Positions 43,473 to 56,050 of a stretch of 64,000 nt of DNA are shown piece by piece. Position 1 is the stretch's first letter. Each line of letters starts with the position of its first letter. Below the pieces are notes generated by a model. That model ran no database searches, had not been told where the DNA came from, and worked only from the letters and a program-made list of their open reading frames with translations. The stretch is from JAHBXL01 sp964409775. Its GTDB lineage: Bacteria; Planctomycetota; Phycisphaerae; Phycisphaerales; UBA1924. Location of the stretch: contig CAYPEI010000011.1 of the NCBI GenBank assembly GCA_964409775.1, positions 1 to 64,000 of the forward strand. Direction: 5' to 3'. The translations under genes and the position numbers were made by a program.

Positions 43473-44813
43473 CTAAGTTTCCGCCGATTCGCCGGCCTGC
43501 GGCTCCGGCTCGGCCGGGCGGATCGTCAGCAGCACCTTGTCCACGCGATGGCGGTCCATGTCCACGACTTCGAAGCGGAACCGATCGAACTCGAAGACGT
43601 CGCCGGTCGCCGGGATCCGCCCGAGATAGGCGAGCACGAACCCGCCGAGGGTCTGGAAGGCCGCCTCGCCATCCTTTGGGAGTTTCGTGTCGCCGGCGCG
43701 GTCGCCGTGCATGAGGGCGCGGAGTTCGTCGACCGGCAGCATGCCGTCGAGCAGCAGCGAGCCGTCGGCGCGGGTCACGACCATGGGTTCTGGATCGGCG
43801 GCGGCGCTGCCGGTGACATCGCCGACGATCGCTTCGACGACATCGTTGAGCGTGACGAGCCCCTCGAGCACGCCGTACTCATCGAGCACAAAGGCGACAC
43901 GGTCCTCGCGCTGGCGAAAGACCTCGAGGAGTTTCAGCGCGGGCAGCGTCTCGGGGATGTACATCGGTTTGCGGACGAGTTCGGACAGCGTCACCTGATC
44001 GCTGATGAGGCCGCTCTTGACCAGGTCCTTGACGTGCACCACGCCGAGCAGGTCATCGAGCCCGGTCTTGCACACCGGGAAGTGCGAGTGGGTCGAGGTG
44101 GCCACGGCGACGCGGATGCGGTGCACGCTGGAATCGGCCGGGAGCCAGTCGATATCCGGGCGGGGCACCATCAGCGACTTCACGGTGCGGTCGGAGAGCG
44201 AGAACACACGGTCCACGATCTTCTGCTCGGATTCGTGGAACACGCCGACGCGCGTGCCCGTGCGCATGAGCGATCGGACCTCCTCCTCGGCGCCCTCGTG
44301 CTGCTCGCGTGGGTGGACCCGCAGCACGCGCAGGACCAGATCGGTTGTGTGCGACAGCAGCCAGACCGCCGGGGCGAGCACCCGGGAGATGAGCGTCATC
44401 ACCGGCGAGAGCAGTGCCGCGGCCCGTTCGGCCGCCGATTGCGCGATCCGCTTGGGCACCAGTTCGCCGAAGATGATCGTGCAGGACGTGACCACCAGCA
44501 CGGTGACGATGAGCGAGCCCTGGCGGGCCGTCCGCTCCGTGAATCCCAGGTCGGCGATCAGGGGGGTGAGCGTCGATGCCGCCATGGCGTCGCTGAGCGC
44601 GCCGATAAGGACGGTGACCAGGGTGTTGCCGATCTGGACGGTCGAGAACAGCCGGGTGGGGCTTGCCAGCAGGCGGAGGGCGGACTTCGCGCCCGATCCG
44701 CCCCGTTCGGCCATCGCCTCCAGGCGGGCGGGGCGCGACGACACCAGCGCCATCTCGGCGGCGGTGAAGAGCGAACTGAAGCAGATCAGCACCAGCAGGA
44801 GGGCGATCAGCAT
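43473..44813 (-). CDS. CNNM/CBS domain membrane protein (CorC/HlyC type)
   Basis: 446 residues. N-terminal DUF21/CNNM membrane domain with four helices (~1-150) including FTAAEMALVSSRPARLEAM and FGELVPKRIA; two CBS domains (~205-330; MVPRPDIDWLPADSSV, VFQREDRVAFVLDEYGVLEG); C-terminal transporter-associated domain (~345-435; DGMLPVDELRALM, GDVFEFDRFRFEVVDMDRHR). Family members are linked to Mg efflux or membrane-integrity roles. It converges with the TPR-like gene, with only four bases between stops. Confidence 0.92.
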   Translation of the reverse strand: MLIALLLVLICFSSLFTAAEMALVSSRPARLEAMAERGGSGAKSALRLLASPTRLFSTVQIGNTLVTVLIGALSDAMAASTLTPLIADLGFTERTARQGSLIVTVLVVTSCTIIFGELVPKRIAQSAAERAAALLSPVMTLISRVLAPAVWLLSHTTDLVLRVLRVHPREQHEGAEEEVRSLMRTGTRVGVFHESEQKIVDRVFSLSDRTVKSLMVPRPDIDWLPADSSVHRIRVAVATSTHSHFPVCKTGLDDLLGVVHVKDLVKSGLISDQVTLSELVRKPMYIPETLPALKLLEVFRQREDRVAFVLDEYGVLEGLVTLNDVVEAIVGDVTGSAAADPEPMVVTRADGSLLLDGMLPVDELRALMHGDRAGDTKLPKDGEAAFQTLGGFVLAYLGRIPATGDVFEFDRFRFEVVDMDRHRVDKVLLTIRPAEPEPQAGESAET

Positions 44814-44856
44814 GGCGGTGACAAGATAGCACCGCCGGGCGCGGTGAGGGCGGGGC

Positions 44857-46803
44857 TCAGACCAGCACCTCGAAGGTGCCGAGCGTGACCGTCATGCCCG
44901 CGGCGACCGGGTTGCCCGAGGTATCCGTCACCGAACCGGCGAGCAGCACGACGGAGTAGGTTCCGTTGTCGGCGGAGTCCCACGAGCCGCCGGGCGGCGT
45001 GAAGCGGTAGGTGGCGACCATCGGGGTGCCGTCGGTTGCCCGGGAGATGCTGACGAGTTCGACCAGGACGGAGAACGAGCCTCCCGGCCCGTCGATCCGG
45101 ACATCCCCGCTGCCGATGGTTGCCCGGGAGACGGCGACGTTGTCGCCGAAGCGCACCCGGACGAGCGACGGGTTCACGGACACATCCGCGTTTACAAACT
45201 CAGCGCTGGGGTTCTGCAGGTCCTTGATGCGGAAGCGGCTGTCGGTCGCCGGGTTGCGCACCATGCCGTTCACCATGACCACGCCGGTGAAGCGGCCGGC
45301 GACGATCCGGGCGGACTGCGCCATCGTCGAACCGATGGTCACGTTGCCGATCTTGCTCTGGGCCGGGTTCTGGATGCGGTCATCGCCGTCGTTGAGCACG
45401 CCGTTGACCGGGTTCAGTCCTGCGCCGACGATCGAGTTCTGCACCTTGCCCGTGACGACGATGGCGTTGATGTTGCCCGCGGCGAAGGAGTCCGCCGCGC
45501 CGCCGGTCCCGCCCAGTCGGCCGTCGGTTCCGAGGTTGGCACCCGCGAGGATCTTGGCGCCGACCAGGTCGAGCCCGATGCTGAGGCTCTGGATCGTTTT
45601 GGCGGCCAGCGTGCCGCGGAACGAGCGAGTGGTCGTGAGCGAGGTGAGCAACTGCGTGAACGATGCGCTCCACTTGACGGTGGAGGTAAACGCCTGGATC
45701 GCGCCGCCGCGGCCGATGACCCGCCACGTGCCGCCGGTGAGCGAACCGCCGATGGTCGCCCCGCCGAGCGTCGGTCCGCCGGAGCGGCCGGTGAGGTTGA
45801 TGCTCGCACCGAAGTCGCCGGTTGAACTGATCGAGCCGATCCACTCGGCGCTGATCAGGTCCGTCGGCGAGGCATTGGTGTCGGTCCAACTGGTCACGGT
45901 CAGCGACTGGATGGACCCGGCGGTCGAGATCGAGGCGTTCGTCACGGCGCCGAGCGTGATCACCGTGTTGACGCCCGCCTGTCCGATCGCGATCGGAACC
46001 TCGGAGGCCGTACCGCCGACATTGCCCAGCCGCAGCGTCCCGAGCGTGCCCGAGACCGAGAGGGAGCCACGCAGCCGGGCGTTGGCGCCGGTGATCGATG
46101 AGATCGACCCGGCGACCATCACGTTGTTCAGGTCGACGATGCCATCGCCGCCGCTGGTGGCGATGCCCAGTTGGGAGTTCGCGCCGGCGCCGGTCACGTT
46201 GATATCGAACCGGCCGTCGCTGTTGCGGACGACGGTGCCCGTTCCGCCGTTGAGCAGTTGGAACTGGACGGTGGTTCCCTCGGGATCGAGTTGCTCCAGG
46301 ATCGCGTTCCCGCGTCCGGGCAGGGTGCCGAACTTGATCTCCAGCGGGAAGAAGTCCTCTGTCGCGGCGACGTTGTTGCTCTGGTTCGTGTCATTGACCT
46401 GGTTGTTCGGCGTGATGCGGACCAGCAGGAAGTAGTTTCCCGGCGTCGCCGTCGCGGGGATGCGGACCTGGTCCGCGAAGTCGCCGAAGTCGCCTGAAGA
46501 GAGCGAGATCGGCAGACTCGGGAACGACCCGATGTTGACATCGCCCGAGTCGAAGTTGGTGTCCGTGGAGAGGAAGAAGTTGATCGAGACAAGGCCGACC
46601 GCGGCCATTGGTCCGTTATTGGTGACAAAGACGCCCGCGTTGAAGCGATCGCCCGGCACCATCGGCGACGGGACATCGAAGTCCTGGAAACTCACGGCGA
46701 GGTCGGCCGCGAGCAACTGCCGGGGTTCCAGCGATTCGGCCGCGAACGCGGACGAGTCGGTGCGGAACCGGCGCGAGGATTGAGCCCGAGTGAACATCAT
46801 CAT
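44857..46803 (-). CDS. Cell-surface protein with LEPRQLL motif and CARDB-like domain
   Basis: 648 residues; GGAGAC lies upstream of the start. The N-terminal AAESLEPRQLLAADLAVSF is the typical planctomycete export/surface motif. Residues ~35-130 resemble a CARDB domain (FQDFDVPSPMVPGDRF, ITPNNQVNDTNQSNN). The rest is a Gly/Ser/Thr-rich beta-helix-like region with many short hydrophobic strands (GSISSITGANARLRG). It ends with a bacterial Ig-like domain (DSADNGTYSVVLLAGSV). Probably a structural or adhesive surface protein. Confidence 0.75.
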   Translation of the reverse strand: MMMFTRAQSSRRFRTDSSAFAAESLEPRQLLAADLAVSFQDFDVPSPMVPGDRFNAGVFVTNNGPMAAVGLVSINFFLSTDTNFDSGDVNIGSFPSLPISLSSGDFGDFADQVRIPATATPGNYFLLVRITPNNQVNDTNQSNNVAATEDFFPLEIKFGTLPGRGNAILEQLDPEGTTVQFQLLNGGTGTVVRNSDGRFDINVTGAGANSQLGIATSGGDGIVDLNNVMVAGSISSITGANARLRGSLSVSGTLGTLRLGNVGGTASEVPIAIGQAGVNTVITLGAVTNASISTAGSIQSLTVTSWTDTNASPTDLISAEWIGSISSTGDFGASINLTGRSGGPTLGGATIGGSLTGGTWRVIGRGGAIQAFTSTVKWSASFTQLLTSLTTTRSFRGTLAAKTIQSLSIGLDLVGAKILAGANLGTDGRLGGTGGAADSFAAGNINAIVVTGKVQNSIVGAGLNPVNGVLNDGDDRIQNPAQSKIGNVTIGSTMAQSARIVAGRFTGVVMVNGMVRNPATDSRFRIKDLQNPSAEFVNADVSVNPSLVRVRFGDNVAVSRATIGSGDVRIDGPGGSFSVLVELVSISRATDGTPMVATYRFTPPGGSWDSADNGTYSVVLLAGSVTDTSGNPVAAGMTVTLGTFEVLV

Positions 46804-47043
46804 GGACGTGTCTCCAGTCGCTTCCCCGGCCCCGTGCCCCGTCCGGACATTGCTGTCGCGTCCGGGTCCTGCCCATCGGCGGGCGGCACACGGGCCATTC
46901 CGGCCGCGGCGTGTGCATGTTCTTATGAGCGAGGATAGGCCGGGGTTGCCCGGTTGATCGAGTCCTCGCAGTTACGCTGAGAGCGGAACTCCCCCTCCTG
47001 CGAAGTGGGTGCACAGGCGATGCTCGGGATGTGGCGGGCCGGC

Positions 47044-48651
47044 TCAGCGGGCGGGCGCGGCCGCGGCGACCGGGTCGGTCGATGCCGGGGCGTTCAGGGG
47101 ATTGCCGGCTTGCACGCCGCTGAGGCGGTTGTATCGCCCCGCCGCGGCGGCCTGTGCGCCCAGCCATGAGCCCGCGCCGGTGACGGCGATCAGGATGACG
47201 GCGAGGGCCGCCACTGCTCCGGAGAAGCGCCGTGCCCCGTGACGCACGATCCGCGGTGCAATGCCCTCGGCTTCCGGTTCGGCAAGCAGGGCCGCGCCTG
47301 CCAGCCGCAGGTAGTAGTACGCGGCGATCGCGGAGTTCACGCCGAGGATGAGCACCAGCGGCAGTTCGCCCGCGGCGATGCCCGACGAGAAGAGGGGGAG
47401 TTTTCCGAAGAACCCCAGCAGCGGGGGCAGGCCGAGCAGGCCGACCGAGGAGATCACCAGTGTCCAGCCCAGCAGCGGGTCGCGCTTGCACAGGCCGTTG
47501 AGGTCCGCGACGTCCTCGGCTTCTTCCGTTCCGCCCTCGGCGCTCTTGCGCTCCAGGCAGGCGATCACGGCGAAGGAGGCCAGCGTCATGATGCCGTAGG
47601 TCGCAAGGTAGAACAGGACCGCCCCGAGCCCGTTGCGTGCCAGCGATGCTCCCTCCGGCCCCGGTCCCGCGATGACACCGACGAGCATGTAGCCCGAGTG
47701 CGCGATCGAGGAGTACGCCAGGATGCGCTTGGCCGAGGACTGCATGAGCGCCAGCACGTTGCCGACGGTCATGGTGAGCGCGGCGATGGCCCACAGAACG
47801 ATGCGGAGCATCTCCGGCAGCGCTTCGCCCGAACCGCCGAAGCGCCAACCCACAAGGCCCAGGAGGCTCATGATCGCGAAGAAGCCCGCGGCCTTGGGCA
47901 CGAAGGCCAGGAACGCCGCGACCGGCGACGAGGCGCCTTGATAGACGTCTGGCGTGTAGAAGTGCATCGGGACCGCGGCGATCTTGAAGCACACGCCCAG
48001 CACCGACAGGAGCAGGCCGAGCATCGCGAGGTCGCTCACCGAGCCTGCGCCGAGCATGCGGTGGATCTCGGAGAAACTGGTGGATCCCGTCGCGCCGTAG
48101 AGCATGGCAAAGCCGTAGAGGAAGATCGCCGCGCCCAGGGCGCCCAGGAAGAAGTACTTCACGCCCGCCTCCATGGACCGGTTCTTGCCGGTGGAGAGCG
48201 CGACCATGACGTACGTGGGCAGGGAGGTGAGTTCGAGCGCGAGGAACAGGAAGATCAGGTCATCGGCGCCGGCGCAGAGCATGAGGCCGGTGAGGGAGAA
48301 GAGCGCGAAAGCCCAGAACTCGCCGGTGGTGGAGCGGAGCGGGTCGAACGTGCCGCCGCGGGAGACCGAGCCTTCGTAGTCGCGGTCGACCCCGCCCTCG
48401 AAGAGCATGAGGAGCAGGAGGCCGATCGCCGCGATGATCATCTTGGCGTACATGGCCATGTGGGGCAGCGGGCCGTGGCCGACGGGGGTGGTGTACCACG
48501 CCAGGAAGCCGGCCGTGACGAGCGCCACCGCCGCGAGCAGGCCGCACTGGCGGCGCGTCGTGCGGTCGCGCGACAGGCCCATGACCATCACCACGCACGC
48601 ACCGACGAACAGCGCGATCTCGGGCCAGAGTTGGGCGACTTTGTCAACCAT
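47044..48651 (-). CDS. nuoN: NADH-quinone oxidoreductase subunit N
   Basis: 535 residues, about 14 helices. One of three antiporter-like proton channels of complex I. Family motifs: FLALELTSLPTYVMVALS (the conserved Glu), SMEAGVKYFFLGALGAAIFLYG (the conserved Lys), SAKRILAYSSIAHSGYM, and PPLLGFFGKLPLF. A ~25-residue acidic insertion (SAEGGTEEAEDVADLNG) lies in a cytoplasmic loop. Last gene of the nuoJKLMN run. Confidence 0.93.
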   Translation of the reverse strand: MVDKVAQLWPEIALFVGACVVMVMGLSRDRTTRRQCGLLAAVALVTAGFLAWYTTPVGHGPLPHMAMYAKMIIAAIGLLLLMLFEGGVDRDYEGSVSRGGTFDPLRSTTGEFWAFALFSLTGLMLCAGADDLIFLFLALELTSLPTYVMVALSTGKNRSMEAGVKYFFLGALGAAIFLYGFAMLYGATGSTSFSEIHRMLGAGSVSDLAMLGLLLSVLGVCFKIAAVPMHFYTPDVYQGASSPVAAFLAFVPKAAGFFAIMSLLGLVGWRFGGSGEALPEMLRIVLWAIAALTMTVGNVLALMQSSAKRILAYSSIAHSGYMLVGVIAGPGPEGASLARNGLGAVLFYLATYGIMTLASFAVIACLERKSAEGGTEEAEDVADLNGLCKRDPLLGWTLVISSVGLLGLPPLLGFFGKLPLFSSGIAAGELPLVLILGVNSAIAAYYYLRLAGAALLAEPEAEGIAPRIVRHGARRFSGAVAALAVILIAVTGAGSWLGAQAAAAGRYNRLSGVQAGNPLNAPASTDPVAAAAPAR

Positions 48652-48708
48652 GGTGGGTCAGTCGGGAAGGGAGTGGCGTGCAGGTTGGGGCGATGCGTGC
48701 AGGCGAGA

Positions 48709-50405
48709 TCAATGGCCCGCGGTGGGGAGGGTGAGCGGGGTGATGGGGACAACCGCCGTCGCCTCGGGCGAGCGGTTCAGATCGGGGCTTCGGCGTGCCT
48801 CGTCGAGGATCCGGGTCATCTGCTGGGTCGGCGCTTCGAGCGCCTGCAGGAGCGGCCGGGGATAGAGGCCGAGCACGAGGCAGAGGACCGCGAGCGGCAC
48901 GAGGATGCCGATCTCGCGGCCGTTCAGGTCGGTGGGCAACGAGGCGTGGGCGTCGTGCTCGTGTCCGTGGTGATCGTGTCCGTGGGGGACCTTCAACGGA
49001 CCCCAGACCACGGCGCCGACCATGAACAGGATGTAGATCGCGGTGACGATCATGCCCGTTCCGGCGAACAGGGCGAACCACGGGCCGAGTTCGCCGGCGG
49101 TAGCGCCCGGCAGGAGCGCGGGAACACCGGCCTGGATGTACTGCACACCCGGGATCTCCCACGTGGCTCCGCCGGCCTGGAAGGCCGCGAACAGGCACAT
49201 GAACTCGCTGACGAAGCCGTTCAGGCCCGGAAGGCCGACGCTGGCCATGGCGAAGAAAACCATGAACGTCGACCACACGGGCATCTTCGCGGCGAGGCCG
49301 CCGAGTTCCTTGAGCGAGCGGGTGTGGTAGCGCTCGTAGATCATGCCGATCAGGAGGAACAGAGCGCCCGTCGAAAGGCCGTGGTTGATCATGTACAGGA
49401 TCGAGCCGGTGAGCCCGATGCTGTTGAGTGCGAACAGGCCGAGCACACAGAAGCCAAGGTGGCTGACCGAGGAATAGGCCACGAGTTTCTTGACGTCCTT
49501 CTGCACCCAGCAGATCAGTCCGGCGTAGATGATGCCGATGACGGCGAGCACGCCGACGACCGGGGCGTAGTGAATCGCCGCGATCGGGCACATGTTGAGC
49601 GCGAAGCGGTACAGGCCGTAGGTGCCGAGTTTCAGCAGGACGCCGGCCAGGATAACGGAGCCCGCGGTCGGGGCCTCGGTGTGGGCCAGCGGGAGCCACG
49701 TGTGCACGGGGAACAGCGGGACCTTGACGGCGAAGCCGCACATGAGCGCCCAGAACACCAGGCCCTGCTCGTGCAGCGGGAGCGCTGCGCAGGTCTGCAC
49801 GAGGGCCGCGAAGTCGAACGTCCAACTCTGCGTCATGCCGTGGTGGCGATAGGCGACAAACACCAGGCCCGCGAGGGTGATGAGCGAGCCGGTGAAGGTG
49901 TAGAGGAAGAACTTGGTGGCCGCGGCCTTGCGGTTGGTCGAGCCGTACAGGTTGATGAGGATGTACAGGGGGACGAGCGTGAACTCGAAGAAGACGTAGA
50001 ACATGACGACATCGCGGGCGGCGAAGACGCCGGTCATCGCGGTCTGGAGGATGAGCAGCCAGATGTAGTAGGTCCGTACGCGGTCGGTGATGGCCGTGAA
50101 CGACGCGGCGACGCAGATCGGCCCGAGCAGGACGGTCAGCCCGACCAGCAGCATGCTGACCGTATCGAGCCCGAGCGAGAAGCGCATTCCCAGCGGCTCG
50201 AACCAGGTGAACGACCCGCCGAAGCCCGCGACATCCGAAGCGCCGCGGGCCCAGTCGAACTGCGTCGCCATCCACGCGAAGATCGCCACCGGTACGAGCG
50301 TTGCGAAGAGCGAGAGCGACCTGGCCTGCTTCGCGGGCGAAATCGCCACCGCCACCGCACCGAAGAGCGGCACCAGCAACAGGAGCATGAGCGCGGTGAG
50401 TCCGG

Positions 50406-50409
<4 letters not shown>
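48709..50409 (-). CDS. nuoM: NADH-quinone oxidoreductase subunit M
   Basis: 566 residues from the ATG that overlaps the nuoL stop (ATGA). About 14 helices; motifs FYVFFEFTLVPLYILI (conserved Glu), KVPLFPVHTWLPLAHTEAPTAG and KKLVAYSSVSHLGFC. Near residue 480 a short His-rich loop (HGHDDHHGHEHDAHA) is inserted. It is the proton-channel subunit between L and N in the membrane arm. Confidence 0.94.
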
Positions 50410-52625
<2,216 letters not shown>

Positions 52626-52665
52626 GTGCTCACTTCAGGTCGGGGAGAAGAGTGGAACAGCGTTG

Positions 52666-53043
52666 TCAGCCGCGGAGTTCGGACCAGGTCGTCGCGTCCA
52701 GCGTCTCGCGACGGCGGAACAGCAGGACCACCAGCGCGAGGGCCAGCGCCGCTTCCGCCGCGGCGATCGTCAGGACGAAGATCACGAAGGCCTCGCCGGT
52801 GTGGTTGAGGTGGTAGCGGCTGAAGGCGATGAGCGCGATGCCCGCGGCCTGGAACATGAGTTCCGTGCAGAGGAACATGATGATCAGGTTGCGCCGCGTA
52901 ATGAAGCCGATCAGCCCGATCGTGAACATCATCGCGGACAGCACGAGGTAGTGATACAGCGTGGCCTGCTGCATCGGCGCGGGAAAGCCCTGCTGCGCGA
53001 GCGCGGCCGCGGTCACGGCCCATGTTGCCAGCGCGGTGTTCAT
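52666..53043 (-). CDS. nuoK: NADH-quinone oxidoreductase subunit K
   Basis: 125 residues from the ATG that overlaps the nuoJ stop (ATGA). Three helices. Family pattern: YLVLSAMMFTIGLIGFITRR, NLIIMFLCTELMFQAAGI (conserved membrane Glu) and FVIFVLTIAAAEAALALAL (second conserved Glu). The N-terminal ~20 residues are longer than usual and hydrophobic. Forms part of the E-channel next to NuoJ. Confidence 0.93.
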   Translation of the reverse strand: MNTALATWAVTAAALAQQGFPAPMQQATLYHYLVLSAMMFTIGLIGFITRRNLIIMFLCTELMFQAAGIALIAFSRYHLNHTGEAFVIFVLTIAAAEAALALALVVLLFRRRETLDATTWSELRG

Positions 53044-54062
53044 GCGCCACCCCCGTGCGCGGGAGAGAGCGGGGCATCGGGCAGGTGGCGGTTCTGCGCT
53101 GCGAGTTTCGCCGCTTCGTCCAGTTCGACCTTCTTCCGCGCCAGCACCACCGCGCCAAGCATGGCCATCAGCAGGATGACGCCGGCCAGTTCGATCGCCC
53201 CGGGTGCGCCGGAGAGCAGCGAGAACCCCACCCCCTCGGGATTGGTGATCTGGAGGTCCTTGGGCCACTTCTCGTGCGCCGGGGTAACCCAGCGTTCCTG
53301 GCCCTTGCCGTAGGCGATCTTGACCCCTGCACCGCCGGGCGAGAGATCGATCACCGGGGCGCCGGGCGTGCCGTCAGGACGGGCCGGACCGCGGGCAACG
53401 GTCTCGTCCGCATCGATCACACCGGCGTCGCGGAGGGCCTTCTCGACCTTGCCGGGAACGAGCGCAAGTTGTTGCTGAGAAGAGACTTCGGGCGGAATCG
53501 GGAGCGATCGGACACCGTGGGCGAGCATGGTGGTCAGCGCCGCAACGAGAACAAAGCCGATCACCGCCGCCAGTGCCGGCTCGCGGCTATAGCGGTCGTA
53601 GTCCGCCAGAGCCTCGACCTCGTCCGCGGTCGGCGACTCGGTTGCCAGCATGATCACAAACAGGTAGGTGATCAGGATCGCCCCGGCGTAGACGATGACC
53701 AGTGCAAACGCCATAAACTCCGCTGATAACAGTACATACAGCCCGGCGCTGGCGATGATCGTGAGCACGAAATACAGCGCGGCGTAGACGGGGCGGGGAT
53801 GGGAGATCACCCGCAGCGAAGCGCCGAGCGCGATCAGGGCAAACAGGTAGAAGTTGAAGTTGGGAGTGGCTCCCGTCTGCGCAGCGCGGAGGCTGATCCC
53901 CAGCAGGACCGCCCCGGCGCCGATTGCCGCGACCAGCGCGCCCAGCAGTTGCGGGTTCAGGCCCCGTCGCGGCAGAGCCAGTGCGATGCCGATCGCGCCG
54001 ATCGCACACCCAAGGTAGAGCAGGATCGGGCTGACAAGGCCTTCCAAGGTGACGGGCTCCAC
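53040..54062 (-). CDS. nuoJ: NADH-quinone oxidoreductase subunit J, with periplasmic insertion
   Basis: 340 residues from a GTG (TTG at 54047 with GGAG 9 bases upstream is equally plausible, 335 residues). Family motifs: HPRPVYAALYFVLTIIASAG, FMAFALVIVYAGAILITYLF and VIMLA. E. coli NuoJ has ~184 residues. The excess is two N-terminal helices and a ~95-residue soluble insertion (about 53200-53490) before the last helix (GAIELAGVILLMAML). First gene of the nuoJKLMN run. Confidence 0.9.
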   Translation of the reverse strand: MEPVTLEGLVSPILLYLGCAIGAIGIALALPRRGLNPQLLGALVAAIGAGAVLLGISLRAAQTGATPNFNFYLFALIALGASLRVISHPRPVYAALYFVLTIIASAGLYVLLSAEFMAFALVIVYAGAILITYLFVIMLATESPTADEVEALADYDRYSREPALAAVIGFVLVAALTTMLAHGVRSLPIPPEVSSQQQLALVPGKVEKALRDAGVIDADETVARGPARPDGTPGAPVIDLSPGGAGVKIAYGKGQERWVTPAHEKWPKDLQITNPEGVGFSLLSGAPGAIELAGVILLMAMLGAVVLARKKVELDEAAKLAAQNRHLPDAPLSPAHGGGA

Positions 54063-54225
54063 GTCTGCTCGGGTCGGCTTTCTTTGGCCGCGACTGCGGC
54101 GGCTGGGCCGGTTCCCGAAGGGACGCAGAGGATAGAGGACCGGGCGCGGGGCTTCAACACACGGGCTGCCGCGCCCCTGACCGTGGACAACTCCGTCCGG
54201 GGGGTTGGTCGAGGCCGGCGCGGCG

Positions 54226-55017
54226 ATGTCGCCGTCCGTTACTATCCGCGCGGTGTCGAACCAGCCCACTCCATCTGCGGCCGCGGCCTCAGGCCCGACC
54301 CATACTCCCGGGTCGGGCGGGCTCCGCCAATCGCTTCCCAACCTGCTGACCGCGGGGCGGGTGGTTCTGGCCATCGTGTTCTTCGCGTTGCTTGCGTGGT
54401 ATCGGCATCGTGCCCCGGTGGCGACGGTCCGGGAGGGCTCGGTCCTGACCGCCGCGGACTGGCTTCTGCTCAACGCCGCCGTGGTGTTCAGCATCGCCGC
54501 GATGACCGATGTGCTCGACGGCTATCTGGCGCGGCGGTGGGGCCAGGTTTCGGTGTTCGGGCGGATCATGGACCCGTTTGCGGACAAGTTGCTGGTGGTC
54601 GGGGCGTTTGTCTTCCTCGCGGGCCCTGGGTTCACGACCGACGGCAGCCCGGCGGAGCAGATCAGCGGCGTGTACCCGTGGATGGTCGCGGTCATTCTCG
54701 GGCGGGAACTGCTGGTCACATCCATCCGCGCGGTGTTCGAGGGTCAGGGCGTTTCCTTCGGCGCGGCGTGGAGCGGCAAACTCAAGATGATCCTTCAGTC
54801 GCTCTGCGTGCCGAGCGTACTGGTGCTGATTGCGCTGGCCGACCCCGCGGCATCGATTCCGCGGCACCGTGTCGCGGAGCCTCCGCCGTTTGCGAGGCTC
54901 GCCATCGACGCGATCGTCTGGACGACGGTGGTGGTGACGGTGTGGTCCGGGCTGCCTTACGTCTTCCGGGCGTGGGCGATGATGCGCAACGACAAGGCAC
55001 GCCGGGAGGGGCCATGA
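54226..55017 (+). CDS. pgsA: Phosphatidylglycerophosphate synthase (CDP-alcohol phosphatidyltransferase)
   Basis: 263 residues. Transfers phosphatidyl from CDP-diacylglycerol to glycerol-3-phosphate in the inner membrane. The full CDP-alcohol signature D-G-x2-A-R-x8-G-x3-D-x3-D is present from DGYLARRW to DPFADK. About five helices follow LPNLLTAGRVVLAIVFF. The start is uncertain (a TTG at 54205 and GTG at 54253 are in frame). The stop overlaps the pgpA start (ATGA), placing synthesis and dephosphorylation in one unit. Confidence 0.9.
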   Translation: MSPSVTIRAVSNQPTPSAAAASGPTHTPGSGGLRQSLPNLLTAGRVVLAIVFFALLAWYRHRAPVATVREGSVLTAADWLLLNAAVVFSIAAMTDVLDGYLARRWGQVSVFGRIMDPFADKLLVVGAFVFLAGPGFTTDGSPAEQISGVYPWMVAVILGRELLVTSIRAVFEGQGVSFGAAWSGKLKMILQSLCVPSVLVLIALADPAASIPRHRVAEPPPFARLAIDAIVWTTVVVTVWSGLPYVFRAWAMMRNDKARREGP

Positions 55018-55553
55018 GCAGCGGACCGGGAATTTCGACGACAGGAATGGCGCTGGTCACGACCTTCGGCCTCGGGAATCTGCGCCCCGCGCCGGGCACG
55101 TGGGGCTCGATGCCGCCGGTTCTGCTCGCCGGGCTGCTCATCGCGCTGGGATTCGGGAACGCGACCTGCCCGATCGGGATCATGGGGTGCTGGGTCTACA
55201 ACGCCGCGATCGTCGGCACGCTGCTGGTGTTCTGCTACGCGTGTGTGGCGTACGGCGATGCCGCGGAGGCGCGGTTCGGCAAGAAGGACCCGGGGAGCGT
55301 GTGCGCGGATGAAACGGCGGGCGTGTGCATCCCGCTGCTCTTCCTGCCGCCGGTTGCGGTCTCGACGCCGGTTCACGCCGCGGCGACGCTGGTGCTGGTC
55401 TTCCTCGCGTTCCGCGTGTTTGACATCCTGAAACTCCCACCGGCCAACGGCCTGCAGCGGATCCCCGGCGGCTGGGGGATCCTGCTGGATGACCTCGTGG
55501 CGGGCGTGCAGACGCTTATCGTCGTGCAGTTGGTGACGCGGCTGGTGTATTGA
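55014..55553 (+). CDS. pgpA: Phosphatidylglycerophosphatase A
   Basis: 179 residues; GGGAGG lies 5 bases before the ATG. Converts phosphatidylglycerophosphate to phosphatidylglycerol. Family motifs: TFGLGNLRPAPGTWGS, ADETAGV and FRVFDILKLPPAN...GWGILLDDLVAG, with about four membrane segments. Coupled to pgsA. Confidence 0.92.
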   Translation: MSSGPGISTTGMALVTTFGLGNLRPAPGTWGSMPPVLLAGLLIALGFGNATCPIGIMGCWVYNAAIVGTLLVFCYACVAYGDAAEARFGKKDPGSVCADETAGVCIPLLFLPPVAVSTPVHAAATLVLVFLAFRVFDILKLPPANGLQRIPGGWGILLDDLVAGVQTLIVVQLVTRLVY

Positions 55554-55721
55554 AGAAGGATCACCGCAAGAGACGCGGAGGACGCAGGGTTGGCTGAGCG
55601 AATCTCGCTGAAAATCGGCGGCCGTCCTGCGGAACAAAGCGGAAGGGCGATATCGCCCGTCTCGGCCTCTTGTTTGCTGATTTGGTAGTTTGCCACTTGC
55701 TCATTTCGCCGGAGGCGCCCC

Positions 55722-56015
55722 ATGCCCTGCTTCGTTGCCGCGATCGCGTTCTTCTTCCCTCGCCTGGCGATCATCCTGACGGCGATTTTCTCCGACTACC
55801 TCGGCCGCGCGTTCAACCACGAGTGGCTGTGGCCGGTGCTGGGCTTCTTCTTCATGCCCTACACGCTGCTGGCGTATGCGTTTGCGAAGAACACCAACGG
55901 CAGTGTCGACGGGCTGTACATGGTTCTGGTGATCGTCGCGGTGCTGGTCGACTTCGGAGTGATCGGCGGCGGGGCGAGCACGTCGAGGAAGCGGTTGAGG
56001 ACCAACAAGGTCTGA
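55722..56015 (+). CDS. Small membrane protein, three helices
   Basis: 97 residues; GGAGG lies 7 bases before the ATG. Hydrophobic segments near 5-24, 36-56 and 64-81. HEWLWPVLGFFFMPYTLLAYAF is typical of a small family of bacterial membrane proteins without known role. The C-terminus is basic (STSRKRLRTNK). The 168 bases before it hold nothing I recognise. Confidence 0.65.
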   Translation: MPCFVAAIAFFFPRLAIILTAIFSDYLGRAFNHEWLWPVLGFFFMPYTLLAYAFAKNTNGSVDGLYMVLVIVAVLVDFGVIGGGASTSRKRLRTNKV

Positions 56016-56050
56016 TGGGCTGAGGATCGCAGTCGTGTCCATCGAGGCTG